Below, piece by piece: positions 34,669 to 43,373 of a stretch of DNA of 64,000 nucleotides. The stretch is from an uncultured Christensenellaceae bacterium (GTDB taxonomy: Bacteria > Bacillota > Clostridia > Christensenellales > Aristaeellaceae), in the NCBI GenBank assembly GCA_905234985.1, contig CAJOJQ010000017.1:1-64000 (forward strand). The letters run 5' to 3'. The translations under genes and the position numbers were made by a program. The notes beneath the pieces are model-generated. The model was given only the letters and a program-made list of their open reading frames with translations, was not told the DNA's origin and ran no database searches. Within the stretch, counting starts at the first letter, position 1. The number at the start of each line of letters is the position of its first letter.

Positions 34669-35928
34669 ATGACGGAAGCCTTACGGCCCAGCGAAAAGCA
34701 GCTGCGGTTCATGGATTGGGAGTTCGGCGCGTTTTTTCACTTCGGCATCCGCAGCTTTTTCCCCGGTCACAGGGACTGGGACAATAAGCCCATGCCCGCC
34801 GAGGCTTTCAACCCTGACCAATTGGACTGCGGTCAGTGGCTCCGCACGGTGAAGGAGGCGGGAGCGGCCTACGCCATCCTGGTGTGCAAGCATCACGACG
34901 GCTTCGCCAACTGGCCCACCAGGTTTTCCCGTTACAGCGTGGCAAGCGCTCCCTGGAAGGACGGCCAGGGCGACGTGGTGCGGGAATTTGTAGACGCCTG
35001 CCGGGCCTATGGCCTGGGGGTGGGATTATACTATTCTCCGGCCCAGTGGGGCGGGGAAACCTCCTTCGGGGACGCGGAGGGCTACGACGATTATTTCATC
35101 GGCCAGATCACGGAGCTGCTCACCCATTACGGAAAAATCGACTACCTGTGGTTCGACGGCTGCGGCTCGGAAAAGCATGAATTTGATAAGCCGCGCATCA
35201 TCCGCGCCATCCGTTCCCTGCAGCCGGAGATTCTGATCTTCAACATGTGGGACCCGGACACCCGCTGGATCGGCAACGAGGACGGCTACGCTCCCATGAA
35301 TAACCCGTGTGTGCGGGCTGATCTGGATTTTTCCGTCCTGACCTCCGAAAAGGAAGCGCTGGAACGCGCCCGCTTTCTGCCCGCGGAATGCGACTGCATG
35401 CTGCGGGACACCTGGTTCGACTGCGCGGACAACGAGGACAGCGTAAAATCGGCGGAAGAACTGCTGGGCATGTACGAAATGAGCGTGGGCCGGGGGGCCA
35501 ACTTCCTGCTGAACGTCGGCCCCAACCGTCACGGCCTGCTCAACGAAAAGGACCGGCTGCGGGTGCTGGAATTCGGCGCGCTGCTGAAAAAACGTTACGG
35601 CGCAACCCTGACGGCCTTCGGCGATATGATTCAGGAATGCGAAACAAAATGGACGCTCTCTCTGTGTCCCGGGGAAGCAAAGCCCCTGGTGAACCGGGCG
35701 GTGATCCGGGAAGACCTGGGCGCGGGGGAAATGGTGCGCGCCTTCCGGGTATACGCCCAGCTGCCGGGGTACAGCGGGGAAAATATCTGCGTGTACCAGG
35801 GAGAAACCATCGGCCATAAGGCCATTTGCCTGTTCCCGGCCATCCGCACGGGCAAACTCACCGTGGAAGTGACCCAAGCCGACGGAAGGGCGAAGATCCG
35901 GGATATCCGGGCCTATTTCGTGGAATAA
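34669..35928 (+). CDS. Glycoside hydrolase family 29 alpha-L-fucosidase
   Basis: This 419-residue protein is a GH29 fucosidase. The N-terminal FGAFFHFGIRSF, the CKHHDGFANW motif near residue 74 and the nucleophile in LWFDGCG (D163) are characteristic. The C-terminal beta-sandwich-like part is about 100 residues. There is no signal peptide, so it should act on imported fucosides. AAGGAGGG precedes the ATG. It lies third in a cassette with the GPH symporter and an alpha/beta hydrolase. Confidence 0.92.
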   Translation: MTEALRPSEKQLRFMDWEFGAFFHFGIRSFFPGHRDWDNKPMPAEAFNPDQLDCGQWLRTVKEAGAAYAILVCKHHDGFANWPTRFSRYSVASAPWKDGQGDVVREFVDACRAYGLGVGLYYSPAQWGGETSFGDAEGYDDYFIGQITELLTHYGKIDYLWFDGCGSEKHEFDKPRIIRAIRSLQPEILIFNMWDPDTRWIGNEDGYAPMNNPCVRADLDFSVLTSEKEALERARFLPAECDCMLRDTWFDCADNEDSVKSAEELLGMYEMSVGRGANFLLNVGPNRHGLLNEKDRLRVLEFGALLKKRYGATLTAFGDMIQECETKWTLSLCPGEAKPLVNRAVIREDLGAGEMVRAFRVYAQLPGYSGENICVYQGETIGHKAICLFPAIRTGKLTVEVTQADGRAKIRDIRAYFVE

Positions 35929-35979
35929 GCCTTGCAAAAAGCCGGAATAAAAATATAACGAAAGAGCGGGGAAACGACG

Positions 35980-36921
35980 ATGTTTGAAGCCATCAGAAAA
36001 GCCATTGAGGATCATGAAACCATTATCATCCATCGCCATGCCACCCCGGACGGGGACGCCTTGGGCAGTCAGGTGGGCTTGAAACACCTGATCAAAGAAA
36101 ACTATCCCGGCAAAGCGGTGTATGCCGTGGGGGACGGGGCCGGGCGCTACGCGTTCATGGCGGATTCGGTCATGGACGAAGTGCCGCACGCGGCCTATAA
36201 AAACGCGCTGGCCATCGTGCTGGACACGTCGGGCCGGACGCTCATCAGCGACAGGCGCTATGAAACGGCGAAGACCACCGCCCGCATTGATCATCATTTG
36301 TTTATCGAGCAAATCTGCCGCATCGAGGCCATTGACAGCAGCTTTGAAAGCTGCTGCGGCCTGATTGCCGCCATGGCCCAGGAATGTACCTGGCGTATGC
36401 CCCTCGTGGCCGCGCAATCCCTGTTCACCGGCATGGTGACGGATTCGGGCCGGTTCCGGTACGATTCCACCTCCGCCCGTACCTTCCGCCTGGCTGCGTA
36501 TTTGATGGAGCAGGGCGTTGACACCTACGAAATTTACCGGCAGCTGTACGCCATTGATCTGGAGCAGATTCAGCTTCGGGCCGCCTTCACCCAGAAAATC
36601 ACCCTGACGGAACACAACGTGGCCTACATTTACACCACCCGGGAGGAAATGGCGGGGGTGAACACCGATCTTTTTTCCATCTCCCGGGGCATGGTGAGCC
36701 TGATGAACGATATTCGGGGCGTGGATATCTGGGCCAATTTCACGGAGGCGGAGCAGGGCGTGCTGTGCGAACTGCGCTCCGCGCGGTACAACATCAACCC
36801 CATCGCGGTGAAATACGGCGGCGGCGGCCATATGAAGGCCAGCGGCGCCACGCTTACGGATCGGGAGGAAGCCATGCGTTTGCTTGCCGATCTGGACAGA
36901 CTGGCGGAGGAGAATCAATGA
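35980..36921 (+). CDS. nrnA: DHH/DHHA1 phosphoesterase, NrnA-like, first copy
   Basis: This 313-residue protein has the DHH metal site (HRHATPDGDALGS, residues 18-30; DHH at 104-106; VLDTS near 80) and a DHHA1 domain with GGGGHMKASGA near the C-terminus. NrnA enzymes degrade oligoribonucleotides and pAp; GdpP-like relatives act on cyclic dinucleotides, but those carry extra domains absent here. It is coupled by a four-base overlap (ATGA) to a second, divergent paralog. Confidence 0.9.
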   Translation: MFEAIRKAIEDHETIIIHRHATPDGDALGSQVGLKHLIKENYPGKAVYAVGDGAGRYAFMADSVMDEVPHAAYKNALAIVLDTSGRTLISDRRYETAKTTARIDHHLFIEQICRIEAIDSSFESCCGLIAAMAQECTWRMPLVAAQSLFTGMVTDSGRFRYDSTSARTFRLAAYLMEQGVDTYEIYRQLYAIDLEQIQLRAAFTQKITLTEHNVAYIYTTREEMAGVNTDLFSISRGMVSLMNDIRGVDIWANFTEAEQGVLCELRSARYNINPIAVKYGGGGHMKASGATLTDREEAMRLLADLDRLAEENQ

Positions 36922-37904
36922 ACGAGAGCATCAAGCGGGCCATTCTGGAGAAAATCAGGGCATACAAAAGGATCATGCTGTTCCGCCACATCCGCATGGA
37001 CGGGGACTGCATGGGGGCAAGCAAGGGCCTGAAGGAAATGATAAAGGCCACCTTTCCGGACAAGGAAGTTTTGCTGGTGGACGGTCAGCATTCGGATTAT
37101 TTGGCGTTTTTGGGCGAGGACGACGGCCCCGTGCCGGATGAAACGTATGGGGACGCCCTGGCTATCGTGGTGGATACTTCCAACCGGGACAGAATTTCCA
37201 ATCCGAAATACGCCCTGTGCCGGGAAGTGATCAAAATTGACCACCACATCGAAACGGATCCTTACGGGGACTTGAACTGGGTGGAGGAGGAGCGCTCCGC
37301 CGTATGCGAAATGATCGCGGATCTGTACGTTTGCTTCCGAGATCAATGGGTATTGACCACCCAGGCGGCTTCCTATCTTTATCTGGGCATGGTGACGGAT
37401 TCGGGCCGTTTCCGGTTCAGCAGCGTGACCGGCGACTGCATGCGCCTGGCGGGGGAAATGCTGGACGCCGGGGTGGATACGGAAAGGCTGTACGCCCAGC
37501 TGTACCTGATGGACTACGAGGCGGTGAAGTTCAAGGCCTTTGTATACGAGCATATGGAGCGCACGGAAAACGGCGTGGCCTTTATCCACGTGACCGGGGA
37601 CATGCGGCGGCAGTTCGGCCTGAGCTTAGAAACGGCCAGCAGCGTGGTTTCCTACCTGGAAAACATCAAGGGGTGCTTGTGCTGGCTGGCCTTCATCGAC
37701 AGCGACGATCCCAAGGAGGGCACCCGCGTGCGTCTGCGCAGCCGGTTCATGACCATCAATCAGGTGGCGGAGCGCCACCACGGCGGGGGCCACGCCTGCG
37801 CCGCCGGGGCCACGGTGTACAGCCGGGAGGAAATGCTTGCGCTGATTCAAGAAGCGGATGAAGAAGCGAAGAAGTATAAGGAAAACCATGAGGGCTGGCT
37901 GTAA
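36918..37904 (+). CDS. DHH/DHHA1 phosphoesterase, second copy
   Basis: This 328-residue paralog of the preceding protein keeps the metal-binding motifs: RHIRMDGDCMGAS at residues 23-35, VVDTS, DHH and HHGGGHACAAGA. The first motif has M instead of the usual P before DGD, and the middle region has diverged, so substrate preference probably differs. The two genes overlap by four bases, so the products are likely made in equal amounts and could form a heteromer. A terminator hairpin follows. Confidence 0.88.
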   Translation: MNESIKRAILEKIRAYKRIMLFRHIRMDGDCMGASKGLKEMIKATFPDKEVLLVDGQHSDYLAFLGEDDGPVPDETYGDALAIVVDTSNRDRISNPKYALCREVIKIDHHIETDPYGDLNWVEEERSAVCEMIADLYVCFRDQWVLTTQAASYLYLGMVTDSGRFRFSSVTGDCMRLAGEMLDAGVDTERLYAQLYLMDYEAVKFKAFVYEHMERTENGVAFIHVTGDMRRQFGLSLETASSVVSYLENIKGCLCWLAFIDSDDPKEGTRVRLRSRFMTINQVAERHHGGGHACAAGATVYSREEMLALIQEADEEAKKYKENHEGWL

Positions 37905-37924
37905 AGGATTGCGCCGATACAAAT

Positions 37925-37960
37925 CAAAAAACACGGGGCTGTCTCGTTTGAGACAGCCCC
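37925..37960 (-). terminator. Terminator of the first ABC operon
   Basis: GGGGCTGTCTC and GAGACAGCCCC form a perfect stem (37935-37960). Read on the minus strand it is followed by GTGTTTTTTG. It can also act, more weakly, on plus-strand transcripts from the DHH genes. Confidence 0.8.
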
Positions 37961-37988
37961 GCTGCTTTAGAGTATCAATCGCGCGGGA

Positions 37989-39353
37989 TCAGTTGGCGTA
38001 TTCGCATTCGTCGATGGCGTCCTGGAAAGCGCTGTCGATTTTAGCGTTCAGCTCGTCGGCAGTCATGCCCAGGCAGGTCTTCAGCAGAGCGGTCACCTGG
38101 TTGCGGGCGGTGGCGCTGCCGGGGAACACGGGAGACGTGAAGTAGGCGTCGGTGTTTTCCATGCCCACTTTCACGCTCAGAATGGCCACGTTATCGCCGC
38201 CGTTGGCCTTGGCAAGGTGTTCCTGATATTCGGGGAGTTCCAGCACGGACTTGATAGCGGGCATATAGCCGGAAGCGATGGAGAACTGGGCCTGGAAGGT
38301 TACATCGGTGGTCAGGTACTTCACCAGCAGCCAGCTGGCCAGGATTTCCTGAGTGGACTTTTTATGAGCGAAGATACACACGCTGGGACCCTGAGAGATG
38401 GCCTTGGGGGCGTTCGGGTTCGCCTGGGGGATGGGTGCGATGCCCACTTCAAAGGGATAATTGCCATCCTCGCCTTTCTTGGGACGCTGATAGGTGGCGC
38501 CGGCGGAGGAGCCGATGGACATATAGCTGCGCCGGGCTTCATCGGTGGTGAACAGGCCGGAGGTGTAAGCGCCGTACAGGCCGGCGGTGGTCACATAGCC
38601 CTTGATATACCAGGAGTTAAAGCGGCGGATGAAATCCTTGTTGGCGTCGTTGTCAAACAAGTAATGGGGTTCGGTGGCGCTGGTGTAATCGCTGCCCAGC
38701 TGTTCGGTCATGGTGATGAACCAGTTGCCTTCGCTGTCATAGCCCAGGGGGATGGAGTCAGGATTGATCGCCTTAATCTTAGCGCACACTTCTTCCATTT
38801 CATCCCAGGTGGTGGGCACGGTCAGGTTGTTTTCTTCAAAGAAGGTCTTGTTGTAGTAAAGCACTTCGGTGGATTTGTAGAAGGGCAGGGCGTACATTTT
38901 GCCATCGCCGAAGCTGGCGCCTTCATTGTAGTAACCGGGAATGAAGTCCGCGATCTGCTCTGCGGTCAGGCCCACGGCGGGATGGGAAATCAGTTCGTCC
39001 AGGGTTTGCACGGCGCCGGCCAGGTTGTTGTAATCCGCGATATGATCCATATAGCAGAATACGATGTTGGGCTCGTTGCCCGGCCGCAGTTCCGTTTTGG
39101 TGGTGTCCAGAATGCCGTTGTAGCTGCCGCCCACGTTTTCCAACACCACGGTGATGTTGGGGTAGATCTTGTTGAATTCCGCGATCGCGTTATTGATCAC
39201 GGCCATCTGATCGTCCTTGGTGATCACATGGCGGAATTTAATGGTGACGGCGCTGCCGTCATAGCCCTCGGAGGGGAAGTTGGTTTCCGCCAAGGCGGGA
39301 ACGCAGGAGAGCAGCATCAGCAGGACGAGTACCAGAGAAACGATTCTTTTCAT
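37989..39353 (-). CDS. Sugar ABC transporter solute-binding protein
   Basis: This 454-residue family 1 extracellular solute-binding protein begins with a signal sequence holding LLSC at residues 15-18 region (lipobox-like) and VPALA just after, so it may be a lipoprotein or be cleaved by signal peptidase I. The mature part has the ligand-binding fold with LPFYKSTEVLYYNKT and the GPSVCIFAHK region. The start at 39353 is set by AAGGAAGG. It is the last gene of an operon with ATPase and two permeases, and is similar in sequence layout to the protein at 58493-60121. Confidence 0.92.
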   Translation of the reverse strand: MKRIVSLVLVLLMLLSCVPALAETNFPSEGYDGSAVTIKFRHVITKDDQMAVINNAIAEFNKIYPNITVVLENVGGSYNGILDTTKTELRPGNEPNIVFCYMDHIADYNNLAGAVQTLDELISHPAVGLTAEQIADFIPGYYNEGASFGDGKMYALPFYKSTEVLYYNKTFFEENNLTVPTTWDEMEEVCAKIKAINPDSIPLGYDSEGNWFITMTEQLGSDYTSATEPHYLFDNDANKDFIRRFNSWYIKGYVTTAGLYGAYTSGLFTTDEARRSYMSIGSSAGATYQRPKKGEDGNYPFEVGIAPIPQANPNAPKAISQGPSVCIFAHKKSTQEILASWLLVKYLTTDVTFQAQFSIASGYMPAIKSVLELPEYQEHLAKANGGDNVAILSVKVGMENTDAYFTSPVFPGSATARNQVTALLKTCLGMTADELNAKIDSAFQDAIDECEYAN

Positions 39354-39405
39354 GTCGAACCTTCCTTTCTTGATTGAAGTATGTATGTTAATGGCAAAGC
39401 GCCGA

Positions 39406-40299
39406 TTAACCTTTAATTCCGCTGCGGCTGACGCCCGCCATGATGTATTTGCGCAGGAACACGAACACCAGGAATAAGGGAGCCGATACAAGCGCAACCG
39501 CGGCCATCTGCACGGGATAGTTGGTATCGCCGGAAATGTCGGTAAAGGCATCCCGCAGGCCGTTGGTCACCAGCCGGTGCGCCTCGTCGTTGGCTACCAA
39601 CCGGGGCCAGATGTAGCTGTTCCACGCGCCCATCATTTTCAAAATGGTAATGGAAATGAGGGTGGGCAGGGCCAGGGGCACCATCACCTTCCACAGGTAT
39701 TTCCAATCGCTGGTGCCATCCACCTTGGCGGCTAAATACAGCTCGTTGGGGATCTGAAGGAAGTTCTGCCGCAAAAGGTAAATGTAGAATACGCTCACCA
39801 GGAAGGGGACAATCAGGGCGGTAAACGTATTCATCCAGCCTAAGTAACTCACCGTCATGTAATTGGTGATGGTGAACAGTTCGCCGGGGATCATCATGGT
39901 GCCCAGCAGAGCGGCGAAAAGCAGCTCCTTGCCTTTGAATTGCAGCCGGGCAAAGGCAAAGGCCGTGATGATGGTGATGAACAGGGACAGCAGAGTGGAA
40001 ACGATGCCCACGTAAGCTGTGTTCAGGAACAGCTTGCCCAAATTGGCGGCGGTGAAGGCTTCCGTATAGTTGGAAAGCAGAACCTGCTGCGGCCAGAATG
40101 TGGGCTTGCTCAGCTTATATTCGTAGAGCGATTTGAGAGAGGAAAGAATCATCCAGTAAAACGGGAACAGCACGATCAGCGCCACAAGAATCAGGAAAGC
40201 GTATACGCCCGTTTTCCCTAAAATGGCGCCCAAACGTTGATAGAAAGTGGTTTTTCGCATATCCTTGGCTCGCATGACCCGCATCGAATTCTGAGACAT
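39406..40299 (-). CDS. Sugar ABC transporter permease, MalG type
   Basis: This 297-residue protein has six TM helices and the EAA loop ELYLAAKVDGTSDWKYLWK that contacts the ATPase. It belongs to the CUT1 MalG/UgpE group. The N-terminus (about 20 residues before the first helix) is rather basic. Permease, partner permease and ATPase are consecutive on the minus strand, with 13 bases to the upstream permease gene. Confidence 0.95.
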   Translation of the reverse strand: MSQNSMRVMRAKDMRKTTFYQRLGAILGKTGVYAFLILVALIVLFPFYWMILSSLKSLYEYKLSKPTFWPQQVLLSNYTEAFTAANLGKLFLNTAYVGIVSTLLSLFITIITAFAFARLQFKGKELLFAALLGTMMIPGELFTITNYMTVSYLGWMNTFTALIVPFLVSVFYIYLLRQNFLQIPNELYLAAKVDGTSDWKYLWKVMVPLALPTLISITILKMMGAWNSYIWPRLVANDEAHRLVTNGLRDAFTDISGDTNYPVQMAAVALVSAPLFLVFVFLRKYIMAGVSRSGIKG

Positions 40300-40312
40300 A
40301 AGCCACCACCTC

Positions 40313-41257
40313 TCAATAATGCACGCGCTTCTTGCTCACCCACAGATTGATCAGGGTGACCACAAGAATCACGCCGAACAGGATCAGTGCGGCTGCGCTG
40401 GCGCGGCCCTGGTTATTGTTGGCCAGGCTGTCGTAGATGAAGCCCACCATGGTGTTCAGTCTGCCCGCGTCGTTGGCAGGCCCCATGGATTCGCCGAAGA
40501 TACCCACGATGCTGGTGTATTCCTTGAACCCGGCGATGAAGCCGGTGATGATCACGTAGGCCAGCATGGGGGAGAGCAGGGGCACCGTGATGCGGGTAAG
40601 CACCCGCCAATGGGGGGTGGAATCCACTTTGGCGGCCTCGTAGTACTGCTTGTTGATGCTGGCCAGCCCGCCCAGCAAAATGAGAATTTTGAAGGGAAGG
40701 GCGTTCCAGATGATGTATACAGCCATCACAAACAGATTGGCGGTATAGGTGGAGCCGTAGTTGATCCAGTTCACCTTTGTGCCGCCGAAGAATTCGATGA
40801 TGTTGTTCACGATGCCCGGCGTGACGAGGATTTCAGATTCCATGCCCAGGAAGCTGCCCACGATATTGAACATGGCGGCAAACACCATGCCGATGGCGAT
40901 GGAGTTGGTCACATAGGGCAGGAAGAAGATGGTCTGCAGCACCTTCTGAAACCGCTTGATGGAATGCAGCGCCACAGCAATCAGCAGCGCTAAAATGGAG
41001 GAGATGGGCACGGTGATCACACACAGCAGCATGGTGTTCTGCATGCACTGGGTAAAGCGCCGGTAGCTGACGACCTTCTGGAAATTGGCAAATCCGAAGT
41101 TAAAGGTGGCGCCGCCCGCCGCTTTCAGGCCGTTGTAGTTTTCCAGGAAAGCCATATGAATCGTGTTGATGATGGGCCACACGGTGAAGATCAGCAGCAG
41201 TACGATGGCGGGAGCCAGGTACAGCCAGGCTTTCCACTGTTGTTTGCTTTCTACCAT
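40313..41257 (-). CDS. Sugar ABC transporter permease, MalF/UgpA type
   Basis: This 314-residue protein has six TM helices, a periplasmic-loop insertion smaller than that of MalF, and the EAA-loop motif YYEAAKVDSTPHWRVLTR. It pairs with the MalG-type permease downstream. Start at ATG 41257 lies one base from the ATPase gene's stop (41259), so translation is tightly coupled. Confidence 0.95.
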   Translation of the reverse strand: MVESKQQWKAWLYLAPAIVLLLIFTVWPIINTIHMAFLENYNGLKAAGGATFNFGFANFQKVVSYRRFTQCMQNTMLLCVITVPISSILALLIAVALHSIKRFQKVLQTIFFLPYVTNSIAIGMVFAAMFNIVGSFLGMESEILVTPGIVNNIIEFFGGTKVNWINYGSTYTANLFVMAVYIIWNALPFKILILLGGLASINKQYYEAAKVDSTPHWRVLTRITVPLLSPMLAYVIITGFIAGFKEYTSIVGIFGESMGPANDAGRLNTMVGFIYDSLANNNQGRASAAALILFGVILVVTLINLWVSKKRVHY

Positions 41258-41258
41258 A

Positions 41259-42362
41259 TCACTTCACCTCGAAATAGATCCGTTCTTCGGTTTCCTTGTT
41301 GAAAATGAAGATCTTATGAGGCTTAACGGCATAGCGAACATATTCGCTGCTGATATTGATTTTGTTGTCGGCGTTCACGATGGAACGCACCAGGGGATTG
41401 AGACTGGCGTCGTGGGTGGAAACGATGCTCACGTCCCGGCCCATGACCTCCACGTTGGAGGGCTTGCACTTGAGGGGGCCATTTTCGTCCAGAACGAAGC
41501 CCTCGGGACGGATGCCCACGACGACCTCCTGATCCGCGACGGTCTGGATGTCCATGACGGCGTCGCCGCCGATAAAGAGGGTGCCGCCCTTCACATGACC
41601 GGAGAACACGTTGATGGGCGGGGTGCCCAAGAACTTTGCCACGAACAGGTTGGCGGGATCGTCGTACACGTCCTGGGGCTTGCCGATCTGCTGCACGACG
41701 CCCGTTTTCATCACCACGATCATATCGGAAATGCTCATGGCTTCCTCCTGGTCGTGGGTAACGAACACGGTGGTGATGCCCGTTTCCTTCTGGATGCGGC
41801 GAATTTCCTCGCGGGTTTGCAGGCGCAGACGGGCGTCCAGGTTGGACAGCGGCTCGTCCAGCAGCAGAACTCTCGGCATTTTTACCAGCGCTCGGGCGAT
41901 GGCGACGCGCTGCTGCTGGCCGCCGGACAGTTCGCTGGGCTTGCGGTCCAGCAATTGTTCGATCTGCACCAGCTTGGCGGCTTCGTAGGCCCGATCCAGC
42001 ATGGTGTTTTTATCCAGCTTATCCTTGCCCTTCAAATTTTGCAGGGGGAAGAGGATGTTTTGCTTCACGGTCAGATGGGGGTACAGCGCATAGTTCTGGA
42101 ACACCAGGCCGATGCCGCGGTTTTCCGTGGAAAGCTCGGTCACGTCGTCGTTGCCGAAGAAGATTTTCCCGCTGGAGGGCTTTTGCAGGCCGCTGATCAT
42201 GTACAGCGTGGTGCTTTTGCCGCAGCCAGAAGGCCCTAACAGGCCGATCAGCTTGCCGTCCGGGATTTCAAAATTGAAATTGTTGACGGCCACGACCTCC
42301 TCATCCGATTTTTTGTTGCGGCTGGGAAAAATCTTGGTCAGGTTTTGCAGCACGATTTTCAT
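41259..42362 (-). CDS. Sugar ABC transporter ATPase, UgpC/MsmK type
   Basis: This 367-residue ATPase has Walker A GPSGCGKST, signature LSGGQQQR, Walker B VLLLDEPLSNLD and a C-terminal OB/TOBE regulatory domain (about 240-367). MsmK-type ATPases often serve several CUT1 importers. The start is placed at ATG 42362 (MKIVLQNL), consistent with the paralog at 63016. It is the first gene of the operon, 68 bases downstream of the RDD gene, so it may share that promoter; no separate promoter is visible. Confidence 0.96.
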   Translation of the reverse strand: MKIVLQNLTKIFPSRNKKSDEEVVAVNNFNFEIPDGKLIGLLGPSGCGKSTTLYMISGLQKPSSGKIFFGNDDVTELSTENRGIGLVFQNYALYPHLTVKQNILFPLQNLKGKDKLDKNTMLDRAYEAAKLVQIEQLLDRKPSELSGGQQQRVAIARALVKMPRVLLLDEPLSNLDARLRLQTREEIRRIQKETGITTVFVTHDQEEAMSISDMIVVMKTGVVQQIGKPQDVYDDPANLFVAKFLGTPPINVFSGHVKGGTLFIGGDAVMDIQTVADQEVVVGIRPEGFVLDENGPLKCKPSNVEVMGRDVSIVSTHDASLNPLVRSIVNADNKINISSEYVRYAVKPHKIFIFNKETEERIYFEVK

Positions 42363-42430
42363 ACGGTTCCCCTTCCTCCTTTGTGCATGTATTTCATAGC
42401 GCGTTTCCCGCTCCGGAACGCGGCGCAGGT

Positions 42431-43237
42431 TCAATATTCCTGCCTTTGGGCAAGCTCGGCGGCGATTTTGGCCTTGTAGGCGGCCCGTTCCTCCGCCGAA
42501 TCAAAGATGCGCTGGCTGGCCGCGTCGATCACCACCGTACCCGCCAGCAGATCGTGGATCAGAGAGTTGGTGCGGGTGGCGATCATAACGATGATTTCCG
42601 TCAGCAGGATCAAGAAAAGCACCGCCGGCCCCACCACACCGATGGTGTCCCAATAGATCATCAAAACGATCAGCGCGGGGATCATGGTTTCGATGGTGTA
42701 CTTGCCCAAAATCGCCCGGACGAACAGAACGACGCCGCTTACCTTCACCCCGTCCGTTCTCATCAGGCCGATGCCGAAAATCTTTTTGCCCAGGGTCTGC
42801 CCGGTGCCCAATTTCAGGGGCAGCAGAAATTCCCAAATCAGATAAGCGAAAAAGAAACCGAGGGAAATAATCAGCACCGTCAATTGCAGCATCATTTGGT
42901 TGGCGCGCAGGGCGGCGGTATCGGCGTTCAGAGCGGCAAAGGCGGCGTCCACCCTTTGGACTTCCTCCTGGGAAAGCGCTTCGTATTCCTTGAGGGTCAA
43001 CCGCAAATCCACGCCGTATTCCTCGCCGTACCGGGCGTAGCTGTCGGTGACAACGCGGCTGTAATTGTCATACCCCGTCACGACGGACAGCCCCCAGGCG
43101 AAAAGCACCGCCACAATGCCTAACATAATAAGATCAAACAAAAAGGCGGAGATGCGTTTCCACATGCTGGCCTTTTGCAGTTCACAGTCCACGGGAAAAT
43201 GATCCCCTTTCCGAACATGGATGCGTCTCACACGCAC
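42431..43237 (-). CDS. RDD family membrane protein
   Basis: This 268-residue protein has an RDD domain: the first helix with KRISAFLFDLIMLG near residue 27, a central extracytoplasmic loop, GTGQTLGKKIFGIGLMRTDG, and the C-terminal HDLLAGTVVID. RDD proteins are poorly characterised; some are Na+ or Li+/H+ antiporters. The predicted start is GTG at 43237 with a weak AAGGATGA ribosome site. It is transcribed from 43252-43280 and precedes the ABC genes. Confidence 0.78.
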   Translation of the reverse strand: MRVRRIHVRKGDHFPVDCELQKASMWKRISAFLFDLIMLGIVAVLFAWGLSVVTGYDNYSRVVTDSYARYGEEYGVDLRLTLKEYEALSQEEVQRVDAAFAALNADTAALRANQMMLQLTVLIISLGFFFAYLIWEFLLPLKLGTGQTLGKKIFGIGLMRTDGVKVSGVVLFVRAILGKYTIETMIPALIVLMIYWDTIGVVGPAVLFLILLTEIIVMIATRTNSLIHDLLAGTVVIDAASQRIFDSAEERAAYKAKIAAELAQRQEY

Positions 43238-43251
43238 AAAATTTCATCCTT

Positions 43252-43280
43252 ATTATACAGGAAAACGACAGAGATGTCCA
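43252..43280 (-). promoter_or_regulatory. SigA promoter of the RDD-ABC transcript
   Basis: On the minus strand TGGACA (43275-43280) and TATAAT (43252-43257) are 17 bases apart. Confidence 0.65.
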
Positions 43281-43334
43281 TATGGTTACAAAAGATTTAG
43301 AAATGCACATGGACATGGAGCGCATTCGGCTTCA

Positions 43335-43365
43335 TAAAAACGCCCCCTGCAAATATGTGCAGGGG
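43335..43365 (-). terminator. Terminator of the asp23-to-thiI operon
   Basis: A perfect CCCCCTGCA/TGCAGGGGG stem is followed on the minus strand by CGTTTTTAT. It lies right after thiI and before the RDD promoter. Confidence 0.8.
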
Positions 43366-43373
43366 GAAAAACG

